Part shown: piece after piece, positions 1 to 8,725 of the stretch
Layout of the letters: every line of letters begins with the position of its first letter
Numbering within the stretch: the stretch's first letter is position 1
DNA from: Telluria antibiotica
GTDB taxonomy: Bacteria > Pseudomonadota > Gammaproteobacteria > Burkholderiales > Burkholderiaceae_D
Reading direction: 5' to 3'
DNA: 64,000 nt
Assembly: GCF_011682055.1 (NCBI RefSeq)
Contig: NZ_JAAQOM010000006.1
Coordinates: forward strand, 1-64,000
The notes under the pieces: model-generated
What the model was told of the DNA's origin: nothing
Database searches by the model: none
The model's input: only the letters and a program-made list of their open reading frames with translations
Position numbers and translations under genes: made by a program

Positions 1-406
1 CGTAGTCCTTGAATGTCTTTTTCGGCGTGATGGTTTCGCCCTCGGCCTTCGGGATCACGTCCGCCAGGCGCGACATGCCTTCGCGCTTGAGCAGGCGTGC
101 GATACCTGATCGGGAGACGTCGGGATTAATGTATTGCCGCGTAATGAACAGCAGGTCGTCGAGGGGAAGATAGAGCGACTGTCGCAGTGCCAGGACGATG
201 GCTTCCTGGGCCGTGCTCAGCGTCGTATGCAGCGTATGGGCACGATGCGAGCGGTCCTGCACGTCGTCCCGTTTGAGCCACTTCGCGGCCGTCGCCCGTG
301 TGATGCCGAAGACCTTTGCCGCCTGACGATCAGACAGGCCTGAATCCTTGATCTCCTGCCGGACTTTCGGGGTCGTGCGCGCTTGCGGGTGAATGCGTGA
401 ACTCAT
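1..406 (-). CDS. IS481-family transposase, N-terminal part (cut by window edge)
   Basis: The reading frame starts at the ATG at 406 and runs off the left edge after about 135 codons. The protein starts MSSRIHPQARTTPKVRQEI, and then has a helix-turn-helix stretch (SDRQAAKVFGITRATAAKWLKR) followed by a segment with LSTAQEAIVLALRQSLYLPLDDLL. This is the N-terminal DNA-binding half of IS481-type transposases/integrases as I remember them; the DDE catalytic core would lie outside the window. I could not recognise the terminal inverted repeat with confidence in 407-560. The frame is intact as far as visible, so activity cannot be judged. Confidence 0.8.
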   Translation of the reverse strand, partial: MSSRIHPQARTTPKVRQEIKDSGLSDRQAAKVFGITRATAAKWLKRDDVQDRSHRAHTLHTTLSTAQEAIVLALRQSLYLPLDDLLFITRQYINPDVSRSGIARLLKREGMSRLADVIPKAEGETITPKKTFKDY

Positions 407-559
407 GCTGCGAACTGCTCCTGTTGCGGTTGAATGCCGGGACTGCTGAATCCAGCAATCAAGTCGCCCAGCATAGCCTTTGCGCGGAACAAAGGCCAGC
501 TACGACGGGGAAGATGATCGCACGAAACTAAACAATAACCGCGGATATCGAGAATTCTG

Positions 560-865
560 CTATTCAAACACCGGCCGGAAGAAGCTGCGCTCATAACTCA
601 AAAAACACTTGGTCTCGTTCGCAAACTGGATAGCTGCGAGACAGTCCGGGTCGACTGCTGCCTTCTGCCTATACTGCTCGTATTCGGCCAGCGAAGGAAA
701 AGTGAAAAAAGCCAGTGCGACATCGCTGGCGCCCTCGGATGGAAGCAAATAACCGCCGTGCTTGCCGCCGAATTTTTCCACCAGCGGGATCCACATCCGC
801 CCGTAAGCCTCGAACTCTTTCAGTTTTGCGGCGTCGATTATGTAACGTAAGAAGCATGTGACCAT
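560..865 (-). CDS. NIPSNAP family protein
   Basis: A 101-residue protein starting MVTCFLRYIIDAAKLKEFEAYGRMWIPLVEKFGG and containing the NIPSNAP-type ferredoxin-like pattern (RYxID..KL.EFE.Y...W..LV..FGG.H.GY..P). Family members are small alpha-beta barrel proteins, usually dimeric, of poorly defined function. A purine-rich stretch (GGAGAACGAACG) precedes the ATG. It stands alone between the transposase fragment and the chemoreceptor. No catalytic function can be assigned. Confidence 0.8.
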   Translation of the reverse strand: MVTCFLRYIIDAAKLKEFEAYGRMWIPLVEKFGGKHGGYLLPSEGASDVALAFFTFPSLAEYEQYRQKAAVDPDCLAAIQFANETKCFLSYERSFFRPVFE

Positions 866-1158
866 CGTTCGTTCTCCAGTTCGTTTTTTTTGCCGGCATC
901 CCCGCGCAAAAAATATGCAGCATCGCTGTATGGACCGACATTATCGGCGAACCTCGCCGTTTCTGGAACAAGATCAGTGCACGACGGTGGCTTGCACTTA
1001 TCTGCTGAGCGCGTAATGCCCCAGGCCCCGGGAGGATTTATGGCATGGTCACCGTCGTCGCGTTGGCGGTCACGTAAAGCGATTGAGGAACGCGGCACGC
1101 CCAGGCGCCCGTCGGCTTGTTCCATATTTTTCGCCCAGGACGACACGTGGCGGCCGGC
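866..1158. other. intergenic region, no gene seen
   Basis: About 290 bases between the starts/ends of two minus-strand genes. It should hold the promoter of the NIPSNAP gene and the 3' end of the chemoreceptor transcript. Short open frames here have no ribosome-binding site or recognisable composition, and I see no clear terminator hairpin with a T run. Confidence 0.5.
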
Positions 1159-2922
1159 CTAGTGGGTGACCGCGAAGGTCCTCACGGACTGATGCAGGTC
1201 GGAGGCCGCATACTGCAACTGATGCACGGCTTCGCTCGTCGCCTTCAGCGAGTCGACGGTCTGCTGGGTGGCGTCCGACAGCTGTGTCATCGTCGCCGTG
1301 ATCTGCGACGCGCCCACGGCCTGCGACTGCATCCCCTGCAGCACGAGGTCGAAGCGGGGCGCCAGCTTGCTCACCTGCTCCGTCATGCCGGAGAGCTGCT
1401 CGGCCACGTGGCGGACCTCCTCGACGCTGCGGCGGATGTCCTCGGTAAACTTGTCCATGCCCATGACGCTGGCCGAGACGGCGGACTGCATCTCCTTCAG
1501 CATCTGCTCGATGTCCCACGTGGACACGGACGTCTGGTCGGCCAGGCGCCGGATCTCGCTGGCGACGACGGCGAATCCGCGGCCCGTCTCACCGGCCTTC
1601 TCGGCTTCGATCGCGGCGTTCAGCGACAGGATGTTGGTCTGGTCCGCGACCTTGGTGATGGTCGTCAGCACGCCGTTGATGTTGCCGGCCTTTGCCGAAA
1701 GCGTAGCGAGCTTGGCCCTGATTGTGTCGGTGGCCGTGACCATCTGCTGCATCGACTGGTCCATGCGCTCGAGGTTGCTCTGCGCCTCGGCCGTGGCCGC
1801 CGTCGTATAGTCGGCGACCTCGGTCGCTTCTTCCATCGTGCGGAGCAGCTGCGATGTGTTGGCCGAGATCTCGCGCGTCGTCGACAGCACCTCGACGGTC
1901 GTCTGCGCCTGCTCGATGCCCGTCGCCTCCTGCTCCCGCGCGAACGCGGCGATCTGCGTGGTGGACGTGGTGACCTGGTCGCCGGCCCGCTGAACGTTGT
2001 CCAGCAGGCTGCGCAGGTCGCCGAGCATCGTCGACAAGCCTTCGCCCAGGCGGCCGATCGCGTCCTCGCCGCGGATTGTGACCGTGCCCGTCAGGTCGCC
2101 CTTCGCGGCCCGGGAGACGACGTCCAGCAGCGCATCGACCTTGGCGCGCAGCTCGTTCGCCGTCGCCAGTTCCTTGGCCTGGCTGTCCTCGATGGCCTGG
2201 GCCATGCGGTTGAATTCCAGTGCCATCTGGCCCAGCTCGTCGCGCGACAGCACGTTGGCACGGGCGCCGTGCACGCCGGCGCCGACCAGGGCGGTACTTT
2301 GTCGGATTTGCTCGAGGGGGCGGACCAGTCGTCGCAGCGTGATCAGGGTATTCATCGCGATCACGAACACCATGGCGGCGCCGAACACGACAACCGCGCT
2401 GAGCTGCCTTTGCTGCGCGGCCAGCACGCCTTGCCGGCTGCGCTCAGACAGCTCGAGCGCGTCGGAAATCATCGACTGCACCTTGTTCAAAATCTGTTCG
2501 CTCAGGCGCGACTCGCGCTCGTCGACTACGGCGCGTCCACCCTCGACGGCGTCGGCGTGGCCAGGGTCGGCCACCAATTGGGCAAATAACTGATCGACGC
2601 TGGCGTGGGTGTGGCGCAACTGCTCGAGCAGGACCGGGTCATCGCCGCCTGTGAAATCGGCGGTCCCGGTAAGCAGCTTGTCCAGCGAGGCGGCGCGCAA
2701 CTGCCACTGTACCCGGGTCCTCTGCGCATGGTGCAGCACGTATTCCAGCGAGAGATAGCGCAAAGCCGTCACCGCCTGCAACACGTTGCCAGCTGCCTCG
2801 TTCTTGGCCAGTTCCTGGCGCACCGATTGGGAGGCGGAAAACAGCAGCGCCACGGTCAGTACGGCGACGCCAGCCGAGAACCACCCCACCAATTGGAGCC
2901 GGGTCGAGATCTTCATGGGCAT
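1159..2922 (-). CDS. methyl-accepting chemotaxis protein, WspA-like signalling hairpin
   Basis: A 587-residue transmembrane chemoreceptor. A first membrane segment (about residues 10-30) is followed by a periplasmic helical sensor of about 150 residues resembling 4HB domains. A second membrane segment (about 190-210) and a HAMP linker ([13 protein letters not shown]) come next, then a long cytoplasmic coiled coil. The hairpin tip around residues 420-480 reads [20 protein letters not shown] and continues [26 protein letters not shown]. This is closer to my memory of WspA (surface-sensing receptor that drives a diguanylate cyclase) than of flagellar receptors. The start is 4 bases after the stop of the solute-binding protein gene, so the two are co-transcribed. 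No Wsp kinase or WspR gene lies nearby. The receptor lacks a C-terminal CheR-tethering pentapeptide (it ends RTFAVTH). Confidence 0.9.
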   Translation of the reverse strand: MPMKISTRLQLVGWFSAGVAVLTVALLFSASQSVRQELAKNEAAGNVLQAVTALRYLSLEYVLHHAQRTRVQWQLRAASLDKLLTGTADFTGGDDPVLLEQLRHTHASVDQLFAQLVADPGHADAVEGGRAVVDERESRLSEQILNKVQSMISDALELSERSRQGVLAAQQRQLSAVVVFGAAMVFVIAMNTLITLRRLVRPLEQIRQSTALVGAGVHGARANVLSRDELGQMALEFNRMAQAIEDSQAKELATANELRAKVDALLDVVSRAAKGDLTGTVTIRGEDAIGRLGEGLSTMLGDLRSLLDNVQRAGDQVTTSTTQIAAFAREQEATGIEQAQTTVEVLSTTREISANTSQLLRTMEEATEVADYTTAATAEAQSNLERMDQSMQQMVTATDTIRAKLATLSAKAGNINGVLTTITKVADQTNILSLNAAIEAEKAGETGRGFAVVASEIRRLADQTSVSTWDIEQMLKEMQSAVSASVMGMDKFTEDIRRSVEEVRHVAEQLSGMTEQVSKLAPRFDLVLQGMQSQAVGASQITATMTQLSDATQQTVDSLKATSEAVHQLQYAASDLHQSVRTFAVTH

Positions 2923-2926
2923 GCTC

Positions 2927-3970
2927 TCAATGAATGATGGTCACGGCAGCCGGCGCCACCGCCTCGAGTGCATCGAGGTAGACGTAATCGAAGTAATTCG
3001 GCATCGCTGTCTGATCGCTCAGCTTATTCGCGACGGCCCAACGGGTCTCATCCTCCAGTGCCAGCAACAGACCCTGGTCGAGCGCAATCTGGAAGCGGTA
3101 GGCGGGCCACAGGACCTTCCAGCGGCTGTTGTCGAGCTTGCGGCCGGCCCCCATCAGCGCGCGCGCGGCATCGGGAGCGCTCTCGCAGAAGCGCGCCCCT
3201 TCGATCAGGGCGCGCAGCACTTTCTTGAGCGTCTCGGGATGGTGTCCCACGTAGTCGCGCGTCGCGGCGAGATTATAGGGAATCTCATATATGTCCTCGC
3301 TATACACGCTCATCGCGTTGTTGCCGAGCCCTGCTCGCAAGGAGTCCAGAAACGGTTCCCAGGTGGCGATCGCGTCGACCTCACCGCTGGCGAGGGCGGC
3401 CGCAAATTCTTCCGGCCTGAGATTACGCTTGACCACATCGCCGGGGGCTAGCCCCTGCCGGTTGAGCATAGCGTCGAGCACGAAATGGGCGGAGGTCCCG
3501 AGCATGACGCCAACCCGCTTACCCTTCAGGCTGGCGACCGAATCGATCCCGCGGTCCCGCCGCGCCACCAGCCCATGGTCTTTTTCGGTTCGGAAGATGG
3601 TGGCGACCACGACCACCGGCACCGCCTTCAGCGCGGCAAACATGATCGGGATGTCGGCCACCGTTCCCAGGTCGGCCTTGCCCTGCAGGGTTGCGTCCAG
3701 CGCCGACTTGCCGCTGGCATGCGGCTGGATCCGCGCGACGATGCCCTGCTCGGCGAAATAGCCGTTGGCGTTGGCGGCAATAATCGGACACACCCCGACG
3801 TATTCGGCAGTGGCGGCGATGGTCACCTGTTCCAGCGGACCCGCCGGGGACGGCGGTGCGGGTCGCAAGCGCCAGGCACACACTGCCGCCGTCGCGGCAA
3901 GCACGAGCAGGCTGGCCCCAAGATAGGTGGAACGTTTACGCTTGACGCCGGGCGCGCTGCTGGGTGTCAT
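2927..3970 (-). CDS. membrane-tethered NMT1/THI5-like solute-binding protein
   Basis: A 347-residue protein from the ATG at 3970, chosen because GAGG lies 7-8 bases upstream; in-frame ATGs at 3982 and 4036 are less well supported. Residues about 17-34 form one hydrophobic segment after a basic stretch ([20 protein letters not shown]). There is no clear cleavage site or good lipobox, so the protein may stay anchored. The rest is the SsuA/TauA/THI5-type periplasmic binding fold: an early [23 protein letters not shown], then [20 protein letters not shown] and [10 protein letters not shown]. No permease or ATPase gene is nearby; instead the next gene, 4 bases on, is a chemoreceptor. I infer a dedicated sensing role rather than transport. 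The ligand is unknown. Confidence 0.85.
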   Translation of the reverse strand: MTPSSAPGVKRKRSTYLGASLLVLAATAAVCAWRLRPAPPSPAGPLEQVTIAATAEYVGVCPIIAANANGYFAEQGIVARIQPHASGKSALDATLQGKADLGTVADIPIMFAALKAVPVVVVATIFRTEKDHGLVARRDRGIDSVASLKGKRVGVMLGTSAHFVLDAMLNRQGLAPGDVVKRNLRPEEFAAALASGEVDAIATWEPFLDSLRAGLGNNAMSVYSEDIYEIPYNLAATRDYVGHHPETLKKVLRALIEGARFCESAPDAARALMGAGRKLDNSRWKVLWPAYRFQIALDQGLLLALEDETRWAVANKLSDQTAMPNYFDYVYLDALEAVAPAAVTIIH

Positions 3971-4242
3971 CGTCAACCTCATCGTTGAGTTCACTATTGG
4001 AGGATGACACAGTTTGGTCCTCAGAAATCTGTCCAATTCTCACGCCGCGCAGGCCTGAAGCCAACTTTGCGCTGGCGATCGTGGCTGGACCACTTACTGT
4101 ACCTGGCTAACGAAATGTCGTCGTACCAGGACTGCCGGGCGCCGGTGTGCCGGCATATGTGCCGATCCCCGGCTTCGGTAGTAGCGCTTCTGCGTGCGCC
4201 ATTGCTGCTTGTCTTCTCGTTCTCCCACGCTATTGCCCATAG

Positions 4243-4256
4243 TAGATTTAGATCAA
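4243..4256. promoter_or_regulatory. FNR/ANR-like box (upstream copy)
   Basis: TAGAT-TTAG-ATCAA differs from the FNR consensus TTGAT-N4-ATCAA at one base. Its centre is 23 bases from that of the second box. It is about 275 bases upstream of the binding-protein start and about 400 upstream of the 4654 gene; which one it serves is unknown. Confidence 0.4.
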
Positions 4257-4265
4257 AGGGCTGTC

Positions 4266-4279
4266 CTGATATAAATCAA
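4266..4279. promoter_or_regulatory. FNR/ANR-like box (second copy)
   Basis: CTGAT-ATAA-ATCAA also has a single mismatch from TTGAT-N4-ATCAA. Two near-consensus sites this close together in a GC-rich genome are unlikely to be chance, but there is no evidence of function beyond sequence. Confidence 0.45.
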
Positions 4280-4653
4280 TCACTGCATTGTTGTGTAAAG
4301 GCGGGTTTGCTGCATAAATCAGCTGGGCGCGTGATCGCTCAAACGCCGGACGGAGATGGTGTCCACGACGCTCTAGGGCGCCATCGTGACATATTACGCT
4401 GCAGGTCGATGGCGACGGGCAAGATCTCTAACTCGACATTACAGACTATATTGTCGACTTGATGATGGGATATCCTTGACCAATGTCTCGGACGAATTTA
4501 TTGCAAGTTTCCCCCGTTCACCAGCGATCATCCACGACCACTTCCCACGACTTCCGACTGCTGAGCGCTGTCAAGAACGTTCGGCCCATTTGTAACCATA
4601 GTGAATGGCGCCCGAGCCGGCGCATGTCCAGTCAACGATCAAGGAGTGATGTC

Positions 4654-6135
4654 GTGAAACTATCGTCAGTAGAAATCGGGACCCAGCTGGAGGCTTCTGC
4701 CCCGCATGTGAGGACCCTCGAAGTCATGCTGCAAGAGATGGAAAACAATCCGTCCCCTGCTCCTCGCGCAATAGCGCAGGGAAAATCGAAGCCATTCCTG
4801 CCCACGATGCCGGCCGATGAGTACGAGGAATTGAAGGCGACACTGCTTGCACGGGGCCCTGCAGCCGAAAAGCCGTCCGAATTCGAAGCCGAGGTGCTGC
4901 CGCACGCCCCTGTCATCCTCGTGGGCCCGAATGTGCCGGGCGCGACGGACGTGGATGGACTGATTCCGCCGGACACCCACGGCGCAGTCGGCCTCGACCA
5001 TTTTGTCGAAGTCACCAATTCGCACGTCGATATTTTCGTCCGCACGAATCCGAGCCAGCGCACCAGTATTTCTCTCGCTGCATTTTTCGGTTACAGCACC
5101 CGCGTATTATTCGATCCGCGCGCCGTGTATGACAGCACCTGGAATCGCTGGATCGTCACGGCCGATGCATTCCAGGAATCGACGAGCCGCCAATTGTTTT
5201 TCGTCGCCATTTCCACGACGTCGAATCCGCTTGGCTCGTATTTTATCTACGCGCTGAACGTGACGTTCAATGCGGGCGATTTCTGGGATTATCCGCAACT
5301 CGGCATGGATCAGGATGCCGTCATCGTCACGGCCAACGTGTTTACCTCATCGGGCGGATTCCGGGGCGCCGACATGTTCGCGGTCGCGAAAGCGCGCCTT
5401 TACAATGGCCTCGGATTTTCCGTTCCGGTCTTCACGGGCCTGCGCGCCACGCTGGCGCCGCCCATCGTGCTGGATCAGAACGCGAAAACGTTCCTGATCG
5501 CCGCGTCGGGAGGCAGCGCGCTGAGCATGTACGCACTCACCAATTCGAGCAGGCCGAATGCCATTCAGTTGACGGGGCCCGTCAATATTTCGGTGCCGTC
5601 GTACACCGTCCCGCCCCATGCCCCGCAACCCGGCACCAACGCCACGCTCGACACGCTCGACGGCCGCTTCGTCAACGCGAGTACGCAGATCGGCAATTTC
5701 CTGTGGCAGGTCCACACCGTCAACCTCGTCGGCTACGCGGCACCGAAGTTCTACCAGATCAATACTGCGACGAATGCGCTCGTGCAAAGCGCATTCTTCT
5801 TCGGCACGTCGACGTCGTTCGATTTCAATGCCTCGATCGCGGCGAACGGCGCCAACGACGTGTTCGTGACATGGACGATGACCGATCCGCCACGCGGCAC
5901 CAACGCCCAGGTGCGTTTTTCCGGCTATGACCACAACAACGGCGGGACGTACGTGCTCAGCCCGGGCACGGCGGCCTTCACGAGCCCGACGTGGTTCGGC
6001 GGCGGCCGCTGGGGCGATTATTCGGCCGTGACGGTCGACCCGCGTAATGCCCGGCGCGCGTGGCTGGTCAACGAGGATATTCTCTCCAACCATGATTGGG
6101 GCAGCCGTATCGTCGGCATTGGCTTCGCGTCGTGA
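4654..6135 (+). CDS. large protein of unknown function, beta-propeller-like
   Basis: A 493-residue protein. I chose the GTG at 4654 because AAGGAG (4641-4646) sits 7 bases upstream; an ATG at 4624 and one at 4483 are in frame but lack such a site. The protein has no obvious signal peptide. After an N-terminal helical stretch (about 1-95) come repeated beta-rich segments with GLIPPDTHGAVGLDHFVEVT, YDSTWNRWIVTADAF, DFWDYPQLGMDQDAVIVTAN and, near the end, WGDYSAVTVDPRNARRAWLVNED. The spacing of aromatic/Asp-rich strands suggests a beta-propeller. I do not recognise a named family or catalytic residues. It stands alone after a long regulatory gap. Confidence 0.75.
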   Translation: MKLSSVEIGTQLEASAPHVRTLEVMLQEMENNPSPAPRAIAQGKSKPFLPTMPADEYEELKATLLARGPAAEKPSEFEAEVLPHAPVILVGPNVPGATDVDGLIPPDTHGAVGLDHFVEVTNSHVDIFVRTNPSQRTSISLAAFFGYSTRVLFDPRAVYDSTWNRWIVTADAFQESTSRQLFFVAISTTSNPLGSYFIYALNVTFNAGDFWDYPQLGMDQDAVIVTANVFTSSGGFRGADMFAVAKARLYNGLGFSVPVFTGLRATLAPPIVLDQNAKTFLIAASGGSALSMYALTNSSRPNAIQLTGPVNISVPSYTVPPHAPQPGTNATLDTLDGRFVNASTQIGNFLWQVHTVNLVGYAAPKFYQINTATNALVQSAFFFGTSTSFDFNASIAANGANDVFVTWTMTDPPRGTNAQVRFSGYDHNNGGTYVLSPGTAAFTSPTWFGGGRWGDYSAVTVDPRNARRAWLVNEDILSNHDWGSRIVGIGFAS

Positions 6136-6181
6136 CATGCCGGGGCGGCGCGCCACACTGCCCGCCCCTGACTGCAAACCT

Positions 6182-6481
6182 CTACCGGATGCCGCTGTCG
6201 TAGACGATGCAGACCCGTGTGAAACGGCCCTCGGCGACAGTGACGGTCTGCGCGGCGGCGTGCGGATAGATCGCCGCCGATTCGGGACGCACGACGTACG
6301 TACCGGGTTCGAGGACGATGTGGAAGCGGCCGTTCGCGTCGCTGCGCACTTCGGCGATGATGCGCCCGGCGTTGTCCACCACGCCGATCATGGCCTGGTA
6401 GGGTCGGGAATTCGACGATCCGGGCCGTTCGATCGGGCTGACCGGCTGCAGGATGACGTCGCCGGCGATTCCACTGGCCAT
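6182..6481 (-). CDS. small carboxypeptidase-regulatory-like (prealbumin-fold) protein
   Basis: A 99-residue protein starting at the ATG at 6481, chosen because AAGGA lies 6 bases upstream; further in-frame ATGs around 6502 are alternatives. The core (AMIGVVDNAGRIIAEVRSDANGRF, then HIVLEPGTYVVRPES) is the repeating beta pattern of carboxypeptidase-regulatory/Cna-B-like domains, which are usually adhesion or structural modules. No signal peptide is visible in this start choice. It is convergent with the 4654 gene, 46 bases from its end. Confidence 0.65.
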   Translation of the reverse strand: MASGIAGDVILQPVSPIERPGSSNSRPYQAMIGVVDNAGRIIAEVRSDANGRFHIVLEPGTYVVRPESAAIYPHAAAQTVTVAEGRFTRVCIVYDSGIR

Positions 6482-6632
6482 TGCATGTCCTTGCATCATC
6501 ATTGGATGGATGGCGCCGTCGCAGACGCGGCGGGCGCCTGCCCTGCTCCCGTCCACGGCGCGCCAATCGTTCGTGCCGATATCCTGCTTCCAGTATAGCG
6601 AATTCGCACGGCGCGCGGCCCGCGCGGCGTAG

Positions 6633-7796
6633 TTACAGGATCCCGCGTCCGTTCACCGACGCGATGATCTCGTCGTAGCGTTCATTGTCCGTCTTGTGCA
6701 GGTAGGCGGCCGTCGTCGCGATGTTCGCGTGGCCTGCCGTGTCCTGCAGCGTCTTCAGTTGCACGCCGTTGTTCGCATGGTTCGTCAGCATGCTGTGGCG
6801 CAGCCAATGCGCCGAGGCCTGGCGCAATGTGGCGGCCGTGTCCGCGTCGCCGCGGGTGGCCGCGACCGCCGCCGCGTCGGCGAAGATTGCCTTGATGGCT
6901 TCCGCCGCCGCTTCGTCGGTAATGCGCGCGAGCGCGCGGCTGCGGCTTGACAGGACGAGCGGCGTACGGTCGGTCCGGCTCGCCAGCGGGGTCAGCTCGA
7001 ACGCTTCGCGATACGCGCGGAACGCGTCGAGCATGTCGGGCGGCACCGGCAGGCGGCGCGCTTTGTTGCCCTTGCCGACGACGTCCAGCCACCAGCGGTC
7101 GTTGCCTTCCGTGTAGATGGATCCCATCGACGCGCCGACGAGCTCGTTCAGGCGCGCGCCCGTGTGTGCGTACGCAACGAGCAGGAAGCGGTCGCGCGCA
7201 CGCCGCTTCATGGCGGCCGGCGTGTCGGCCGGGCGCGTCGCGACAGTGTCCAGCGCGAGTCCGATCGCGGTTTGTGTCAGGTAGCGGGTGATGCGGCTGG
7301 CCGTCGGCGTCCTTACGTTGCGCACGAGCGCCCCCGGATTGCGGCGCACGTAGCCCGTCTGCTCGGCGAAGCCCATCAAGCCCTTCACGGCGATCAACGC
7401 CTGGCGCCGGCTCGTGTCGGACAACGGTCCCGTAAACGGCCGGTAGCGCGGGTCGGTCCGCGGCCATTTCGTCGTCGACACCCAGCCGGGCGGCGGATCC
7501 TTGAGGAATTCCTTGTAGGCGTTCAGGTCGGCGACGTTCAGCTGCACGAGCGTCTTGCCGGCCTCTTCGCGGCACCAGGTCAGGAAGCGGAACAATTCCT
7601 TCTGCGTGTTCTGGATCGACTTGGCGCTCAGTTCGCCGTGGGCGATGAATTCGCGGGCCAGTTCGATGTCGGTCGTCGCTTCCGTGATCGCGTCGTCGAG
7701 CTGGCGGTACATCTTGACGTGCAGCCGGCCGCTGGCGCCGGTCGTGATCTCTTCCGGTAACGTGGGACCGAGATCGATGGGTGTGAAGTTGGGCAT
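6633..7796 (-). CDS. tyrosine recombinase (site-specific integrase)
   Basis: A 387-residue tyrosine recombinase. An N-terminal SAM-like core-binding domain (about 45-175) precedes the catalytic domain. The visible catalytic residues are R215 (TGARLNEL), H330 and R333 (HWLRH), H356 (GHANIATTAAYLH) and the nucleophile Y365. The start at 7796 (MPNFTPIDLG) is preceded only 18 bases away by a perfect LexA box, so the gene should be induced by DNA damage. No attachment sites, cassettes or phage genes are visible around it. It is longer than XerC/XerD (about 300 residues), with an insertion between R215 and H330, so it is unlikely to be the housekeeping Xer protein. Confidence 0.88.
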   Translation of the reverse strand: MPNFTPIDLGPTLPEEITTGASGRLHVKMYRQLDDAITEATTDIELAREFIAHGELSAKSIQNTQKELFRFLTWCREEAGKTLVQLNVADLNAYKEFLKDPPPGWVSTTKWPRTDPRYRPFTGPLSDTSRRQALIAVKGLMGFAEQTGYVRRNPGALVRNVRTPTASRITRYLTQTAIGLALDTVATRPADTPAAMKRRARDRFLLVAYAHTGARLNELVGASMGSIYTEGNDRWWLDVVGKGNKARRLPVPPDMLDAFRAYREAFELTPLASRTDRTPLVLSSRSRALARITDEAAAEAIKAIFADAAAVAATRGDADTAATLRQASAHWLRHSMLTNHANNGVQLKTLQDTAGHANIATTAAYLHKTDNERYDEIIASVNGRGIL

Positions 7797-7814
7797 GGGC
7801 GGATAAAACCAGGG

Positions 7815-7834
7815 TACTGTGTTTATGTACAGTA
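7815..7834. promoter_or_regulatory. LexA (SOS) box
   Basis: TACTGTGTTTATGTACAGTA has both TACTGT and ACAGTA arms intact around an 8-base centre, matching the gamma/betaproteobacterial LexA consensus CTGT-N8-ACAG exactly. It lies 18 bases before the recombinase start on the minus strand and 94 bases before the plus-strand gene at 7929. Repression of the recombinase is the simpler reading; shared control of both is possible. Confidence 0.85.
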
Positions 7835-7928
7835 TAGCACTCGGCTGCGCACGCTTGAACACCGTTTGCAGGCCGGCCGCGCCTACGGGACAATGGTCCT
7901 GACGACGCGCAAACCGAAAGGAGCTTGC

Positions 7929-8207
7929 ATGAGCATCACGGTAAAAAACACGACACCCGACACCACGCGGGTCACCTTGTTCGGCGAATTGCGGGACGGC
8001 AGTTTCGATGCGCGCATCATGGCCGAGACGGACGTGCCCTATACACGCTGCTGGGACGACCAGATCGAACAGCGGATCATCTACATCCAGCCCGATCCGG
8101 ACCAGTTGAAGGCGATCCTGGTCGCCCTCAACGAGCGGCGCCTCTCGTTGGAGCAATTGCAGGAGTTCGGGAGCGTGGGGGGCGGCACGTCCGAGATTCC
8201 CGTCTGA
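7929..8207 (+). CDS. small protein of unknown function
   Basis: A 92-residue protein from the ATG at 7929, with AAAGGAG 6 bases upstream. The sequence (MSITVKNTTPDTTRVTLFGE, later DWDDQ-like acidic stretch and DPDQLKAILVALNERRLSLEQLQEF) predicts a short beta region followed by an alpha helix. It has no membrane segment, cysteine cluster or signal peptide. I do not recognise a family. It is divergent from the SOS-boxed recombinase and might share its control region. Confidence 0.7.
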   Translation: MSITVKNTTPDTTRVTLFGELRDGSFDARIMAETDVPYTRCWDDQIEQRIIYIQPDPDQLKAILVALNERRLSLEQLQEFGSVGGGTSEIPV

Positions 8208-8308
8208 GCATTTGCGCCGGCATCCTACACGCGCGCGCAACGCGTGCCGACAGACGGCGCTCGGCCACGCGGCGACAATCGCTCATCGACCACGGACCAG
8301 GAGGCGAG

Positions 8309-8680
8309 ATGAACACACCATCGACGCATGGCGGAAAAGGCCAGCAGAACGAGCAAGCGGCGACGATCGGCGTCGGCAACCCGACGAGCGGCGAGGAAGG
8401 CAGCACCCTCACCCACGAAACGATGGCCGAGACGGGCGGCAGCGGCGGTCGGGCCATGACCAAACCCCATCCGGAGGAAGAAGCGCCCTCTGCGGGCGGC
8501 AACCGCCAGCGCGCATCGGACGATGACGCCGAGGGCGCAGGCACGGCCGCGACGGCCATCAACCGCGGCTACCAGGACACGCGCAGTCGCCAGGCCAGCC
8601 CGGGATCGACGGGACTCGGCGCCCCGGAAACGGGCGGCAACCAGGACGAGGACGACCTCGCGCCGCCCCGTCCGGGCTGA
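8309..8680 (+). CDS. small disordered hydrophilic protein
   Basis: A 123-residue protein starting MNTPSTHGGKGQQNEQAATI with GGAGG 5 bases before the ATG. It is rich in Gly, Glu, Asp, Thr, Pro and Gln and almost free of hydrophobic runs, so it is probably intrinsically disordered. Similar low-complexity proteins in this group of bacteria are often stress-related, but that is inference. It follows the 7929 gene by about 100 bases. Confidence 0.65.
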   Translation: MNTPSTHGGKGQQNEQAATIGVGNPTSGEEGSTLTHETMAETGGSGGRAMTKPHPEEEAPSAGGNRQRASDDDAEGAGTAATAINRGYQDTRSRQASPGSTGLGAPETGGNQDEDDLAPPRPG

Positions 8681-8725
8681 GACGCGCGCGCCGGACGAAC
8701 GGCGCCGTCGCGCGCGACCTCTCGT

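Larger units (their letters stand above)
3971..4653. other. 683-base divergent intergenic region
   Basis: Separates the minus-strand binding-protein/chemoreceptor pair from the plus-strand gene at 4654. It is noticeably more AT-rich than its neighbours around 4230-4480. It contains two FNR-like sites (4243-4256 and 4266-4279). Open frames that cross it have atypical composition and no convincing ribosome-binding sites, so I do not call genes in it. Confidence 0.5.

Noticed and set aside
890-1162. 90-codon plus-strand frame between the NIPSNAP and chemoreceptor genes
   Set aside because: No ribosome-binding site or family resemblance; composition matches a chance frame in GC-rich DNA.
4004-4462. 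Open frame across the divergent intergenic region
   Set aside because: Contains the FNR-like sites, has atypical residue composition and no convincing start.
6633-7834. Integron integrase with cassette array
   Set aside because: The SOS box is similar, but I see no attI/attC-like sites or cassettes, and flanking genes are ordinary.
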